From Clostridia bacterium (GTDB lineage Bacteria > Bacillota > Clostridia > UMGS1883), in assembly GCA_017441965.1 (NCBI GenBank), contig JAFSBF010000073.1:1-5925 (forward strand): a stretch of 5,925 nt of DNA, given 5' to 3'. The translations under genes were made by a program, and so were the position numbers. Shown one piece after another: positions 1 through 5,925 of the stretch (positions are counted from its first letter, which is position 1; each line of letters begins with the position of its first letter). The notes beneath the pieces were generated by a model. The model ran no database searches and had not been told where the DNA came from. It was given only the letters and a program-made list of their open reading frames with translations.

Positions 1-151
1 ACTTTTCTATTAGAACAAGTCCGTCACCGCCGATACCTCTGCGACGGTCAGAGAATACAATGGAAAGTGCCTCGGGGAAAGCAAATTTAGCGTCAAAGTT
101 ATTGATGAATATATAGTCATCGCCCGTTCCCTGCATCTTGATAAAGGGAAT
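1..151 (-). other. dapF: DapF (diaminopimelate epimerase) N-terminal domain fused to CarB, truncated by window edge
   Basis: DapF interconverts LL- and meso-diaminopimelate for lysine and peptidoglycan. Residues about 1058-1107 of the fused frame match its N-terminus. KMQGTGDDY (Met at 1063) corresponds to the family's KMHGLGNDF, and SDRRRGIGGDGLVLIE (Asp 1092 onward) corresponds to the family's DRHFGIGADGLILI. The 33-residue spacing between Met1063 and Gly1096 also fits the family. There is no stop codon between CarB and this segment. No in-frame ATG or GTG occurs just upstream of the usual DapF start, and no Shine-Dalgarno lies before Met1063, so separate translation looks unlikely. Asp1068 stands where most DapF proteins have a substrate-contacting Asn (N11 in Haemophilus influenzae numbering, from memory). 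The catalytic cysteines would lie beyond the left edge and cannot be checked here. Confidence 0.85.
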
Positions 152-3100
152 GTTAAGCTTTTCGCTGCGAAGCTTTGCAATATCTGTAAGCTCTGTATTA
201 TACTGATTGAAGCGGCTTAAGAGAATGTCTGCAAGTGCATTTGCAGTATCAAGAGATGTAAGACACGCAATGCTAAGCTGAAGCGCTCTGCGGTGAAGTC
301 TTATGAATTTCTCTATTTCCTTAGGTCTTCCTGAATTGGTATGAATTATATAACCGATTTTTTCGCTTTCAAGAAGAGAATAAATCTTTTCACCCTCAAC
401 TGTTTCCACGGGGATACCGAGTGAATTTATAATAAGCGCATTTGTTTCATCTGCATAGATTTCAAGACCTGCATCATAAAGCTTCTTTGCAAGCTCAATA
501 AGGTCATACTTATCCTTTGAGTCAACACTGATATATACTCCGCCACGGCTTTCAAGATTGAAGCCTGCAGAAATAAGTCCCTTGAAGAGTGCTTCGTTAA
601 GAGTTTTACCTATACCTAAAACCTCACCCGTGGACTTCATTTCAGGTCCTAAGATGGAGTTAATACCCGAAAGCTTCTCAAATGAGAATACGGGAACCTT
701 AACTGCATAGTAGGGGGGCATCTTGTAAAGACCGCTTCCATAGCCGAGGGAAAGAAGGGAAGCTCCCTGCATAACCTGAGTTGCAAGGTCAATCATAGGA
801 ATACCTGTAACCTTACTGATATAGGGAACTGTTCTTGATGCTCTGGGATTAACCTCAATAACATAAAGCTCGTTATCATATACAACATACTGAATATTGA
901 TAAGTCCCTGAGTTTTAAGAGAAAGTGCAAGCTTTGTTGAGCAATCAACAATCTTGTCAAGCATCTTATCTGTTATATTGAAGGGCGGATATACTGCGAT
1001 AGAGTCACCGCTGTGTACACCTGCACGCTCAACGTGCTCCATAATACCGGGGATAAGAACATCCTTGCCATCGCTTATGATATCTACCTCAAGCTCCTTG
1101 CCCATCATATACTTGTCAACGAGAACGGGGTTTTCAATCTTCTGTGAAAGAATGATATCCATATATTGCTCAACATCTTCTTCCTTGTAAGCGATTGTCA
1201 TATTCTGACCGCCGATTACATAAGAGGGACGAAGAAGAACAGGATAGCCGAGCTTTTCGGCAGCCTGAAGAGCTTCCTCTTTAGTCATTACAGAAAGACC
1301 GCTGGGACGCTTGATATCAAATTTTTCAAGGAGCGCATCAAACTGCTCTCTATCCTCTGCCATATCAATGCTTTGCGCCGATGTGCCGAGGATTTTAATA
1401 CCGCTTTCGTCAAGGAATTTAACAAGCTTGATTGCGGTCTGTCCGCCAAATGCAACCACAACGCCCTCAGGCTTTTCAACCTCGATAACATTCATAACAT
1501 CCTCGGGGGTAAGTGGCTCAAAATAAAGCCTGTCCGCAGTGTCAAAGTCAGTTGAAACGGTTTCGGGGTTGTTGTTTATGATAATAACCTCATAGCCCAT
1601 CTGCTTGAGCGCCCATACGCAGTGAACGGAAGAATAGTCAAATTCGATACCCTGACCAATTCTGATAGGACCTGAGCCTAAAACGATAACCTTTTTATTA
1701 TTGGTGGAAACTGCACGTGCCTCACATTTTTCGTCATAGGTTGAGTAGAAATATGGGGTCTTTGCAGCAAATTCACCGCCGCAGGTATCAACCATTTTGT
1801 ATGAGCAACTGCGATGCTCAGGCACACGGCAACCGCTGATTGCCTGAAGTGCCTCGTCTGTAAAGCCGAGCTTTTTACCCTTGATATAAAGCTCGCTTGT
1901 TAAGTTGCCGCGTATGCTCTTTTCATAATCTGCGATATTCTTGATTTTTGAAAGGAACCACTTGTCAATACGTGTGATTTCATTAATTCTGTCAATTGAA
2001 ATACCCCTTACAATTGCCTCGTAAACAGTGAAAAGACGTAAATCGTCAAGGTCGTAAAGCTTCTTTTCGATATCATCGATAGCATGAACCTCTTTGTGGT
2101 AAAGGGTTGCGGTCTTAAGCTCTGCACCACGAACAGCCTTCATAAGAGCTGACTCAAAGGAGCTGCCGATTGACATAACCTCACCGGTTGCCTTCATCTG
2201 TGTGCCAAGCTTTCTGTCAGCATAAACAAACTTGTCAAAGGGCCATTTGGGGAACTTAACAACCATATAGTCAACTGCAGGCTCAAAGCACGCATATGTT
2301 ATACCTGTTACATCGTTTTTAATTTCGTCAAGTGTATAGCCGAGTGCAATTTTCGTAGTAACCTTTGCGATGGGGTAACCTGTAGCCTTACTTGCAAGAG
2401 CTGATGAACGTGAAACTCTGGGGTTAACCTCGATAACGGCATATTCAAAGCTATCGGGATTAAGAGCAAACTGACAGTTACATCCACCCTCAATCTTAAG
2501 CTCTGTAATAATGTCGAGAGCCGCTTTTCTGAGCATTGAATACTCTTTATCAGAAAGTGTTGCCGCAGGTGCAACAACGATACTGTCGCCTGTGTGAATA
2601 CCAACGGGGTCTACGTTTTCCATACTGCAGATTGTAATTGCGTTTCCTGCGTGGTCACGCATAACCTCAAACTCTACCTCTTTCCAGCCGTAGATGTACT
2701 TTTCAATAAGTACCTGAGTAATGGGGGAAAGGGTAAGACCGTTATTTGCAATTTTTGCAAGGGTGTCACTGTCATATGCAACACCGCCGCCTGCACCGCC
2801 CAATGTGAACGCAGGACGTACAATTACGGGGTAGCCGATTTTTTCAGCAATGCGAAGTGAATCTTCAACAGTGTTTGCAATGTCTGACGGAATACAGCTC
2901 TGCCCGATTTTAAGCATTGTTTCCTTGAAAAGCTCACGATCCTCTGCACGGTCAATAGCCTCGGCATTTGTACCGATAAGCTTAACACCCATTTTGTCAA
3001 GGAAGCCCTCTTTATCAAGCTGCATCGCAATGGTAAGACCTGTCTGTCCGCCAAGGGAAGCAAGGAGTGAGTCGGGGCGCTCCTTTTCAATAATTCTTTT

Positions 3101-3322
3101 TATTGTATCTGTTGTGAGAGGCTCAAGATAGATTTCATCAGCAAGAGCCTTGTCTGTCATAATTGTTGCAGGGTTGGAGTTTACAAGCACTATGTTTATT
3201 CCCTCGTCACGAAGGACACGGCACGCCTGCGCACCTGCATAGTCAAACTCTGCAGCCTGTCCGATAACAATAGGACCTGAGCCTATAACGAGTACCTTTT
3301 TTATGTCTTTATTCTTAGGCAT
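1..3322 (-). CDS. carB: CarB-DapF fusion: carbamoyl-phosphate synthase large subunit running in frame into diaminopimelate epimerase (3' end outside window)
   Basis: The CarB part makes carbamoyl phosphate from bicarbonate, ammonia and two ATP for arginine and pyrimidines. 1107 codons are visible with no stop. The two homologous synthase halves are clear. Half one has GSGPIVIGQAAEFDYAG near residue 12, the ATP-grasp motif RPAFTLGGAGGG at 169, ENVDPVGIHTGDS and EVNPRVSRSSALASKATG. Half two starts near 543 with VIVLGSGPIRIGQGIEFDYSS, then RPSYVIGGQNM at 698, EHVERAGVHSGDS and EVNPRASRTVPY. An oligomerisation region lies between (about 400-540) and an MGS-like allosteric domain covers about 926-1045. 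CarB would normally stop near residue 1055-1070. Here the frame continues through NTELTDIAKLRSEKLN into FIKMQGTGDDYIFINNF, a DapF N-terminus. The ATG start is set by GGAGG 8 bases upstream and overlaps the carA stop by 8 bases. CarB identity is certain; the fusion rests on a directly read open frame. Confidence 0.95.
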   Translation of the reverse strand, partial: MPKNKDIKKVLVIGSGPIVIGQAAEFDYAGAQACRVLRDEGINIVLVNSNPATIMTDKALADEIYLEPLTTDTIKRIIEKERPDSLLASLGGQTGLTIAMQLDKEGFLDKMGVKLIGTNAEAIDRAEDRELFKETMLKIGQSCIPSDIANTVEDSLRIAEKIGYPVIVRPAFTLGGAGGGVAYDSDTLAKIANNGLTLSPITQVLIEKYIYGWKEVEFEVMRDHAGNAITICSMENVDPVGIHTGDSIVVAPAATLSDKEYSMLRKAALDIITELKIEGGCNCQFALNPDSFEYAVIEVNPRVSRSSALASKATGYPIAKVTTKIALGYTLDEIKNDVTGITYACFEPAVDYMVVKFPKWPFDKFVYADRKLGTQMKATGEVMSIGSSFESALMKAVRGAELKTATLYHKEVHAIDDIEKKLYDLDDLRLFTVYEAIVRGISIDRINEITRIDKWFLSKIKNIADYEKSIRGNLTSELYIKGKKLGFTDEALQAISGCRVPEHRSCSYKMVDTCGGEFAAKTPYFYSTYDEKCEARAVSTNNKKVIVLGSGPIRIGQGIEFDYSSVHCVWALKQMGYEVIIINNNPETVSTDFDTADRLYFEPLTPEDVMNVIEVEKPEGVVVAFGGQTAIKLVKFLDESGIKILGTSAQSIDMAEDREQFDALLEKFDIKRPSGLSVMTKEEALQAAEKLGYPVLLRPSYVIGGQNMTIAYKEEDVEQYMDIILSQKIENPVLVDKYMMGKELEVDIISDGKDVLIPGIMEHVERAGVHSGDSIAVYPPFNITDKMLDKIVDCSTKLALSLKTQGLINIQYVVYDNELYVIEVNPRASRTVPYISKVTGIPMIDLATQVMQGASLLSLGYGSGLYKMPPYYAVKVPVFSFEKLSGINSILGPEMKSTGEVLGIGKTLNEALFKGLISAGFNLESRGGVYISVDSKDKYDLIELAKKLYDAGLEIYADETNALIINSLGIPVETVEGEKIYSLLESEKIGYIIHTNSGRPKEIEKFIRLHRRALQLSIACLTSLDTANALADILLSRFNQYNTELTDIAKLRSEKLNIPFIKMQGTGDDYIFINNFDAKFAFPEALSIVFSDRRRGIGGDGLVLIEK

Positions 3323-4370
3323 TTGTGCTTCCTCCAATCATTGCAAAAAATTTGTCGTATAAAAAGCCCGTTTCGTTGGGACCGTCGCCATCAATAGGTC
3401 GAAACTGTATTGAAAATGCATTCTTTCCTTTATAATCAATACCCTCGCAGCTCTTATCATTAAGGTTTTCGTAGGTGAGGACTGCTCCATCAGGAAGAGT
3501 ATCACTTACTACGGCATAACCGTGGTTTTGTGCTGTAATGTATACTCTGCCGCTTGAAATCTCTCTTACGGGCTGATTTGCACCGTGGTGTCCGTGGTGG
3601 AGCTTTTCGCATTTTGCGCCGTTTGCCATTGCAAGAAGCTGATGCGAAAGACCGGTTGCAAAAATCGGCTTTTTACCAAAAATCTCAGAAATCGTTTTTA
3701 CAATTTCTGCAGAGTCTATTGGGTTTCCGGGACCGTCTGAAAGATATATTGCGTCATAGGCAAGAAGCTCTTTTGCAGTTGTATTATAGGGAAGAACTGT
3801 TACAGATGCACCTCTTTTTGCAAGGGTGTCTACCGCGCTTTTCGTTGTGCCGAGGTCAAGAAGTGCAATACGTGCACTGCCACTTTCGTTAACAACATAT
3901 TTTTCCTTTGTACTTACAGTGCTGACCGCATCCTTCATATCAACCTCAGAAGAAGCATCAAATGCAGGCTCCTTAGTTGTGATATATGCTTTCATTGTGC
4001 CCTCGCTGCGGATAATCTTTGTGATTTCACGTGTGTCGACACCCGATATTCCCATAATGCCCTGCTCTTTAAGAAAATCCTCTAAAGTGCCGTCAGTACG
4101 GAAGTTTGAAGGATAATCGCAAAGCTCACGCACAATATATCCCTTAACGTGTGCCTTAGAGCTTTCCATATCGCTGTATATCATTCCGTAATTACCAATA
4201 AGCGGATATGTCTGTACGAGAATTTGTCCGTGGTAGCACGGGTCGGTGAGCGCCTCAATATAGCTGCCCATACTTGTTGAAAAAACAATTTCGCCCGTTT
4301 CTTCTGTTACTGCGCCAAACTGCTCGCCGCAAAAAACAGTTCCGTTTTCAAGAACTAAGTATGCTTTCAT
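3315..4370 (-). CDS. carA: Carbamoyl-phosphate synthase small subunit with a degenerate (predicted inactive) glutaminase site
   Basis: CarA normally hydrolyses glutamine and passes ammonia through a tunnel to CarB. This 351-residue protein (slightly short; E. coli is about 382) has the CarA N-terminal domain at about 1-145: STSMGSYIEALTDP at 31-44, TYPLIGNYG at 54-62 and GVDTR at 110-114. A class I amidotransferase domain follows at about 165-345: LSDGPGNP at 210-217, GANQPV at 263-268 and AQNHGYAV at 280-287. The nucleophile elbow, normally GICLGHQ, reads ATGLSHQ at 238-244, so the catalytic Cys is Gly240. The usual QFHPE reads QFRPI at 322-326, so the catalytic His is Arg324 and the Glu is Ile326. 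The frame is intact and other conserved blocks survive, which argues against simple decay. The subunit probably keeps a structural role, with CarB using free ammonia. ATG start with AGAAAGG 9 bases upstream; its 3' end carries the carB ribosome binding site. Confidence 0.95.
   Translation of the reverse strand: MKAYLVLENGTVFCGEQFGAVTEETGEIVFSTSMGSYIEALTDPCYHGQILVQTYPLIGNYGMIYSDMESSKAHVKGYIVRELCDYPSNFRTDGTLEDFLKEQGIMGISGVDTREITKIIRSEGTMKAYITTKEPAFDASSEVDMKDAVSTVSTKEKYVVNESGSARIALLDLGTTKSAVDTLAKRGASVTVLPYNTTAKELLAYDAIYLSDGPGNPIDSAEIVKTISEIFGKKPIFATGLSHQLLAMANGAKCEKLHHGHHGANQPVREISSGRVYITAQNHGYAVVSDTLPDGAVLTYENLNDKSCEGIDYKGKNAFSIQFRPIDGDGPNETGFLYDKFFAMIGGSTNA
3331..3335 (-). promoter_or_regulatory. 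Ribosome binding site for carB inside the carA 3' end
   Basis: GGAGG (in TTGGAGGAAG) on the minus strand lies 8 bases before the carB ATG, within the final codons of carA. It decides the carB start, which overlaps the carA stop by 8 bases (ATGCCTAA), and suggests coupled synthesis of the two subunits. Confidence 0.85.
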
Positions 4371-4379
4371 AAAACCAAG

Positions 4380-4386
4380 CCTTTCT
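4380..4386 (-). promoter_or_regulatory. Ribosome binding site for carA in the 32-base argF-carA gap
   Basis: AGAAAGG on the minus strand lies 9 bases before the carA ATG. It is weaker than the argF and carB sites. The 32-base gap (4371-4402) is AT-rich and shows no terminator hairpin or convincing promoter, so carA probably stays on the argDF transcript. Confidence 0.65.
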
Positions 4387-4402
4387 GAAATTAGTTTAAA
4401 AA

Positions 4403-5308
4403 TTAGTCAGCCATCAAAAGAACCATAACGGCCTTTTGTGCGTGAAGTCTGTTTTCGGCTTCTTCAAAAATTTCGTCTGCGTGCTGCTCGATTACATCGG
4501 CAGTGATTTCCTCACCACGGTGTGCAGGCAGGCAGTGAAGCACCATTGCACCGTCATTTGCAACCTTCATAAGGTCGGAATTTATCTGATAATTCTTAAA
4601 GATTTCTGCACGCTCTTTCGACTCATCCTCCTGACCCATTGATGCCCATACATCGGTGTAGAGAACGTCTGCGCCATTTGCAGCTTCCTTTACATCAGCG
4701 GTGCAGGTGAATTTTCCGTTTTCATTTGCCCACTTCATAATATCTTTGTCAGGCTCATATCCGTTCGGGCAGGCGATAGAAACCTCCATACCCATTTTGA
4801 TGCCGCCGACAATAAGTGAGTTTGCCATATTGTTGCCGTCACCGACAAAGCACATTTTAAGACCTTCAAGATTTCCCTTTTTCTCACGAATTGTCATAAG
4901 GTCTGCCAATACCTGACAGGGATGGCAATAATCTGTAAGACCGTTTATAATCGGGATATCACCGTAGGAGGCAAAATCCTCAACCTCTTTCTGCTCGAAG
5001 GTACGAATCATTATACCATCAAGAAATCTGGAAAGAACTCTTGCAGTGTCCTGTACGACCTCACCGCGACCTATCTGCAAATCACGGGGACTTAAAAACA
5101 GTGCGCTGCCGCCAAGGTCGAACATACCAACCTCGAATGATACCCTCGTTCTTGTAGAGGATTTCTGAAAAATCATACCGAGTGTTTTTCCCTTTAAAAG
5201 ATGGTGTTCTATACCGTTTCTTTTTTCGTATTTAAGCTTATCGGCAAGGTCGAGAATTTTGACAATCTCTTCCTTTGTAAGGTCGCCGAGCTTTAATAAG
5301 TGTTTCAT
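4403..5308 (-). CDS. argF: Ornithine carbamoyltransferase
   Basis: It transfers the carbamoyl group of carbamoyl phosphate to ornithine, giving citrulline and phosphate, in the cytoplasm. The 301-residue length is normal for the family. The carbamoyl-phosphate loop STRTRVSFE spans 51-59 and HPCQVLADLMT spans 129-139. The ornithine-side motif is DVWASMGQE at 219-227 (the SMG loop), and HCLPAHRGEE is at 258-267 with the conserved Cys259. All expected active-site motifs are intact, so this is most likely a working enzyme. A biosynthetic role is inferred from argD upstream and carA/carB downstream. The ATG overlaps the argD stop as ATGA, with a near-perfect Shine-Dalgarno 10 bases upstream inside argD, so the two are probably translationally coupled. 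The next gene, carA, starts 32 bases after the stop. Confidence 0.98.
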   Translation of the reverse strand: MKHLLKLGDLTKEEIVKILDLADKLKYEKRNGIEHHLLKGKTLGMIFQKSSTRTRVSFEVGMFDLGGSALFLSPRDLQIGRGEVVQDTARVLSRFLDGIMIRTFEQKEVEDFASYGDIPIINGLTDYCHPCQVLADLMTIREKKGNLEGLKMCFVGDGNNMANSLIVGGIKMGMEVSIACPNGYEPDKDIMKWANENGKFTCTADVKEAANGADVLYTDVWASMGQEDESKERAEIFKNYQINSDLMKVANDGAMVLHCLPAHRGEEITADVIEQHADEIFEEAENRLHAQKAVMVLLMAD

Positions 5309-5925
5309 AATTTACATACCTCCTTAATTACTTCAAGCGCTTTTTTGAGAAGCTCTGTATCTATGTTGAGCGGGGGGAGAAGCCTTACCTTATCCTTTGC
5401 GGTGAGTACAAGGACACCGCGCGAAAGGCATTCATTTGCAATCTCCTTCGCATCCTTTACTGTTTTAATTCCTATCATAAGGCCAAGGCCTGAAATATCC
5501 TCAATTCCGTCTGCACCTGAAAGTGTTTCCTTTATTATCTGAGCTTTCTTTGTTACTTCCTGCAAAAATTCATCGGTAAGTCTTGAAAGCACGCTTATTG
5601 CACCGCTGCAGCAAACGGGATTACCGCCAAAGGTTGAGCCGTTAAGCCCGGGGGCAAAAATGTCCTTAACCCTTTCGCCAAGCATCGTTACACCAAGCGG
5701 AAGTCCACCGCCAAGTCCCTTAGCCGTTGTAACAACATCAGGTGTTATGCCGTAGTGCATATATGCGTAAAGCTTACCCGTTCTGCCGTTTCCTGCCTGA
5801 ACCTCATCAATAATCAAAATAAGGTTATTTTCCTTGCAAAGACGCTCTGCCTCAAGAATAAAATCCTTTTCAAGGGCACAAACGCCACCCTCGCCCTGAA
5901 CAATTTCCATCATAATTGCGCAGCA
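5305..5925 (-). CDS. argD: Acetylornithine aminotransferase, C-terminal part (5' end outside window)
   Basis: A class III PLP-dependent aminotransferase that converts N-acetylglutamate semialdehyde plus glutamate to N-acetylornithine and 2-oxoglutarate. The last 206 codons are visible; the frame is open to the right edge, so about half of a usual 390-400 residue protein is missing. Counting from the window edge: MMEIVQGEGGV at 5-15; LIIDEVQAGNGRTGK at 37-51, with the Asp that pairs with the PLP ring nitrogen; TTAKGLGGGLPLG at 66-78, with Lys69 the expected PLP Schiff-base lysine; NGSTFGGNP at 95-103, the phosphate-contacting loop; and RLLPPLNI near the C-terminus. GNGRTGK and operon context favour ArgD over the related GabT or succinylornithine enzymes. 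One oddity is Asn95 where ArgD proteins usually have His before G-[ST]-T-F-G-G-N-P; it is not a catalytic position. The first in-frame ATG at 5913 is internal, not the real start. Confidence 0.95.
   Translation of the reverse strand, partial: CCAIMMEIVQGEGGVCALEKDFILEAERLCKENNLILIIDEVQAGNGRTGKLYAYMHYGITPDVVTTAKGLGGGLPLGVTMLGERVKDIFAPGLNGSTFGGNPVCCSGAISVLSRLTDEFLQEVTKKAQIIKETLSGADGIEDISGLGLMIGIKTVKDAKEIANECLSRGVLVLTAKDKVRLLPPLNIDTELLKKALEVIKEVCKL
5319..5326 (-). promoter_or_regulatory. Strong ribosome binding site for argF inside argD
   Basis: TAAGGAGG on the minus strand lies 10 bases before the argF ATG and inside the last codons of argD. With the ATGA stop/start overlap it fixes the argF start and suggests translational coupling to argD. 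Confidence 0.85.

Noticed and set aside
1..166. dapF as a separate gene starting inside the carB 3' end
   Set aside because: There is no in-frame stop for CarB, no ATG or GTG at the usual DapF start (the first Met is within the KMQG motif) and no Shine-Dalgarno. An ATT start is possible in principle but unlikely.
1166..1555. A 129-codon plus-strand open frame and a group of similar plus-strand frames across 954-3131
   Set aside because: They lie antisense to highly conserved CarB motifs, have low-complexity or Ser/Cys/His-rich translations unlike any family I know, and have no convincing ribosome binding sites. They are shadows of carB.
1..3322. Internal repeat between the two halves of carB
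   Set aside because: The similarity (for example GSGPI-x-IGQ and RP-[AS]-[FY] motifs in each half) is the ancient duplication found in all CarB proteins, not a new repeat.
3393..3653. CarA motif changes as sequencing error or frameshift
   Set aside because: The changes are separate in-frame substitutions at two distant sites, including a His-to-Arg codon (CGA) and Glu-to-Ile needing more than one base change, with an open frame and conserved sequence between and around them.
3554..4116. Plus-strand open frames opposite carA
   Set aside because: They are antisense to conserved CarA domains and their translations show no recognisable motif. They arise from the codon bias of the real gene.
4371..4402. 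Promoter, terminator or attenuator between argF and carA
   Set aside because: The gap is only 32 bases, has no inverted repeat followed by a T run on the coding strand, and most of it is the carA ribosome binding region.

Overview
The window is a tightly packed stretch of an arginine-biosynthesis operon, read entirely from the minus strand. In transcription order (right to left) it holds argD (3' part only), argF, carA and carB. No gene is supported on the plus strand, and there is no RNA gene, mobile element, CRISPR array or tandem repeat. The only non-coding stretch is 32 bases between argF and carA. Neighbouring genes otherwise overlap by 4 bases (argD/argF, ATGA) or 8 bases (carA/carB), and strong purine-rich ribosome binding sites lie inside the preceding gene. 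This points to one translationally coupled transcript whose promoter lies beyond the right edge.

Protein style, strong AAGGAGG-type Shine-Dalgarno sites, moderate GC content and a DapF sequence of the KMQG-x-G-x-DY type suggest an anaerobic Firmicute of class Clostridia. A gut or rumen member is possible. This is inference from sequence style, not a species identification.

The genes form a pathway segment. ArgD makes N-acetylornithine, which other enzymes (not in the window) convert to ornithine. CarA and CarB make carbamoyl phosphate. ArgF joins carbamoyl phosphate and ornithine into citrulline.

Two things are out of the ordinary. First, the CarA small subunit has an otherwise recognisable fold and intact reading frame, but the whole Cys-His-Glu triad of its glutaminase site is gone (Gly240, Arg324, Ile326 at the expected places). 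It should not hydrolyse glutamine, so the synthase is predicted to use free ammonia, like vertebrate CPS-I but more eroded. Second, carB has no stop codon at the normal end of CarB. The frame continues directly into the N-terminus of diaminopimelate epimerase (DapF, lysine/peptidoglycan pathway) and leaves the window at the left edge. The gene therefore appears to encode a CarB-DapF fusion. The CarB allosteric domain next to the junction has also lost several usual effector-binding residues. Together these suggest a carbamoyl-phosphate synthase rebuilt for ammonia use with altered control.
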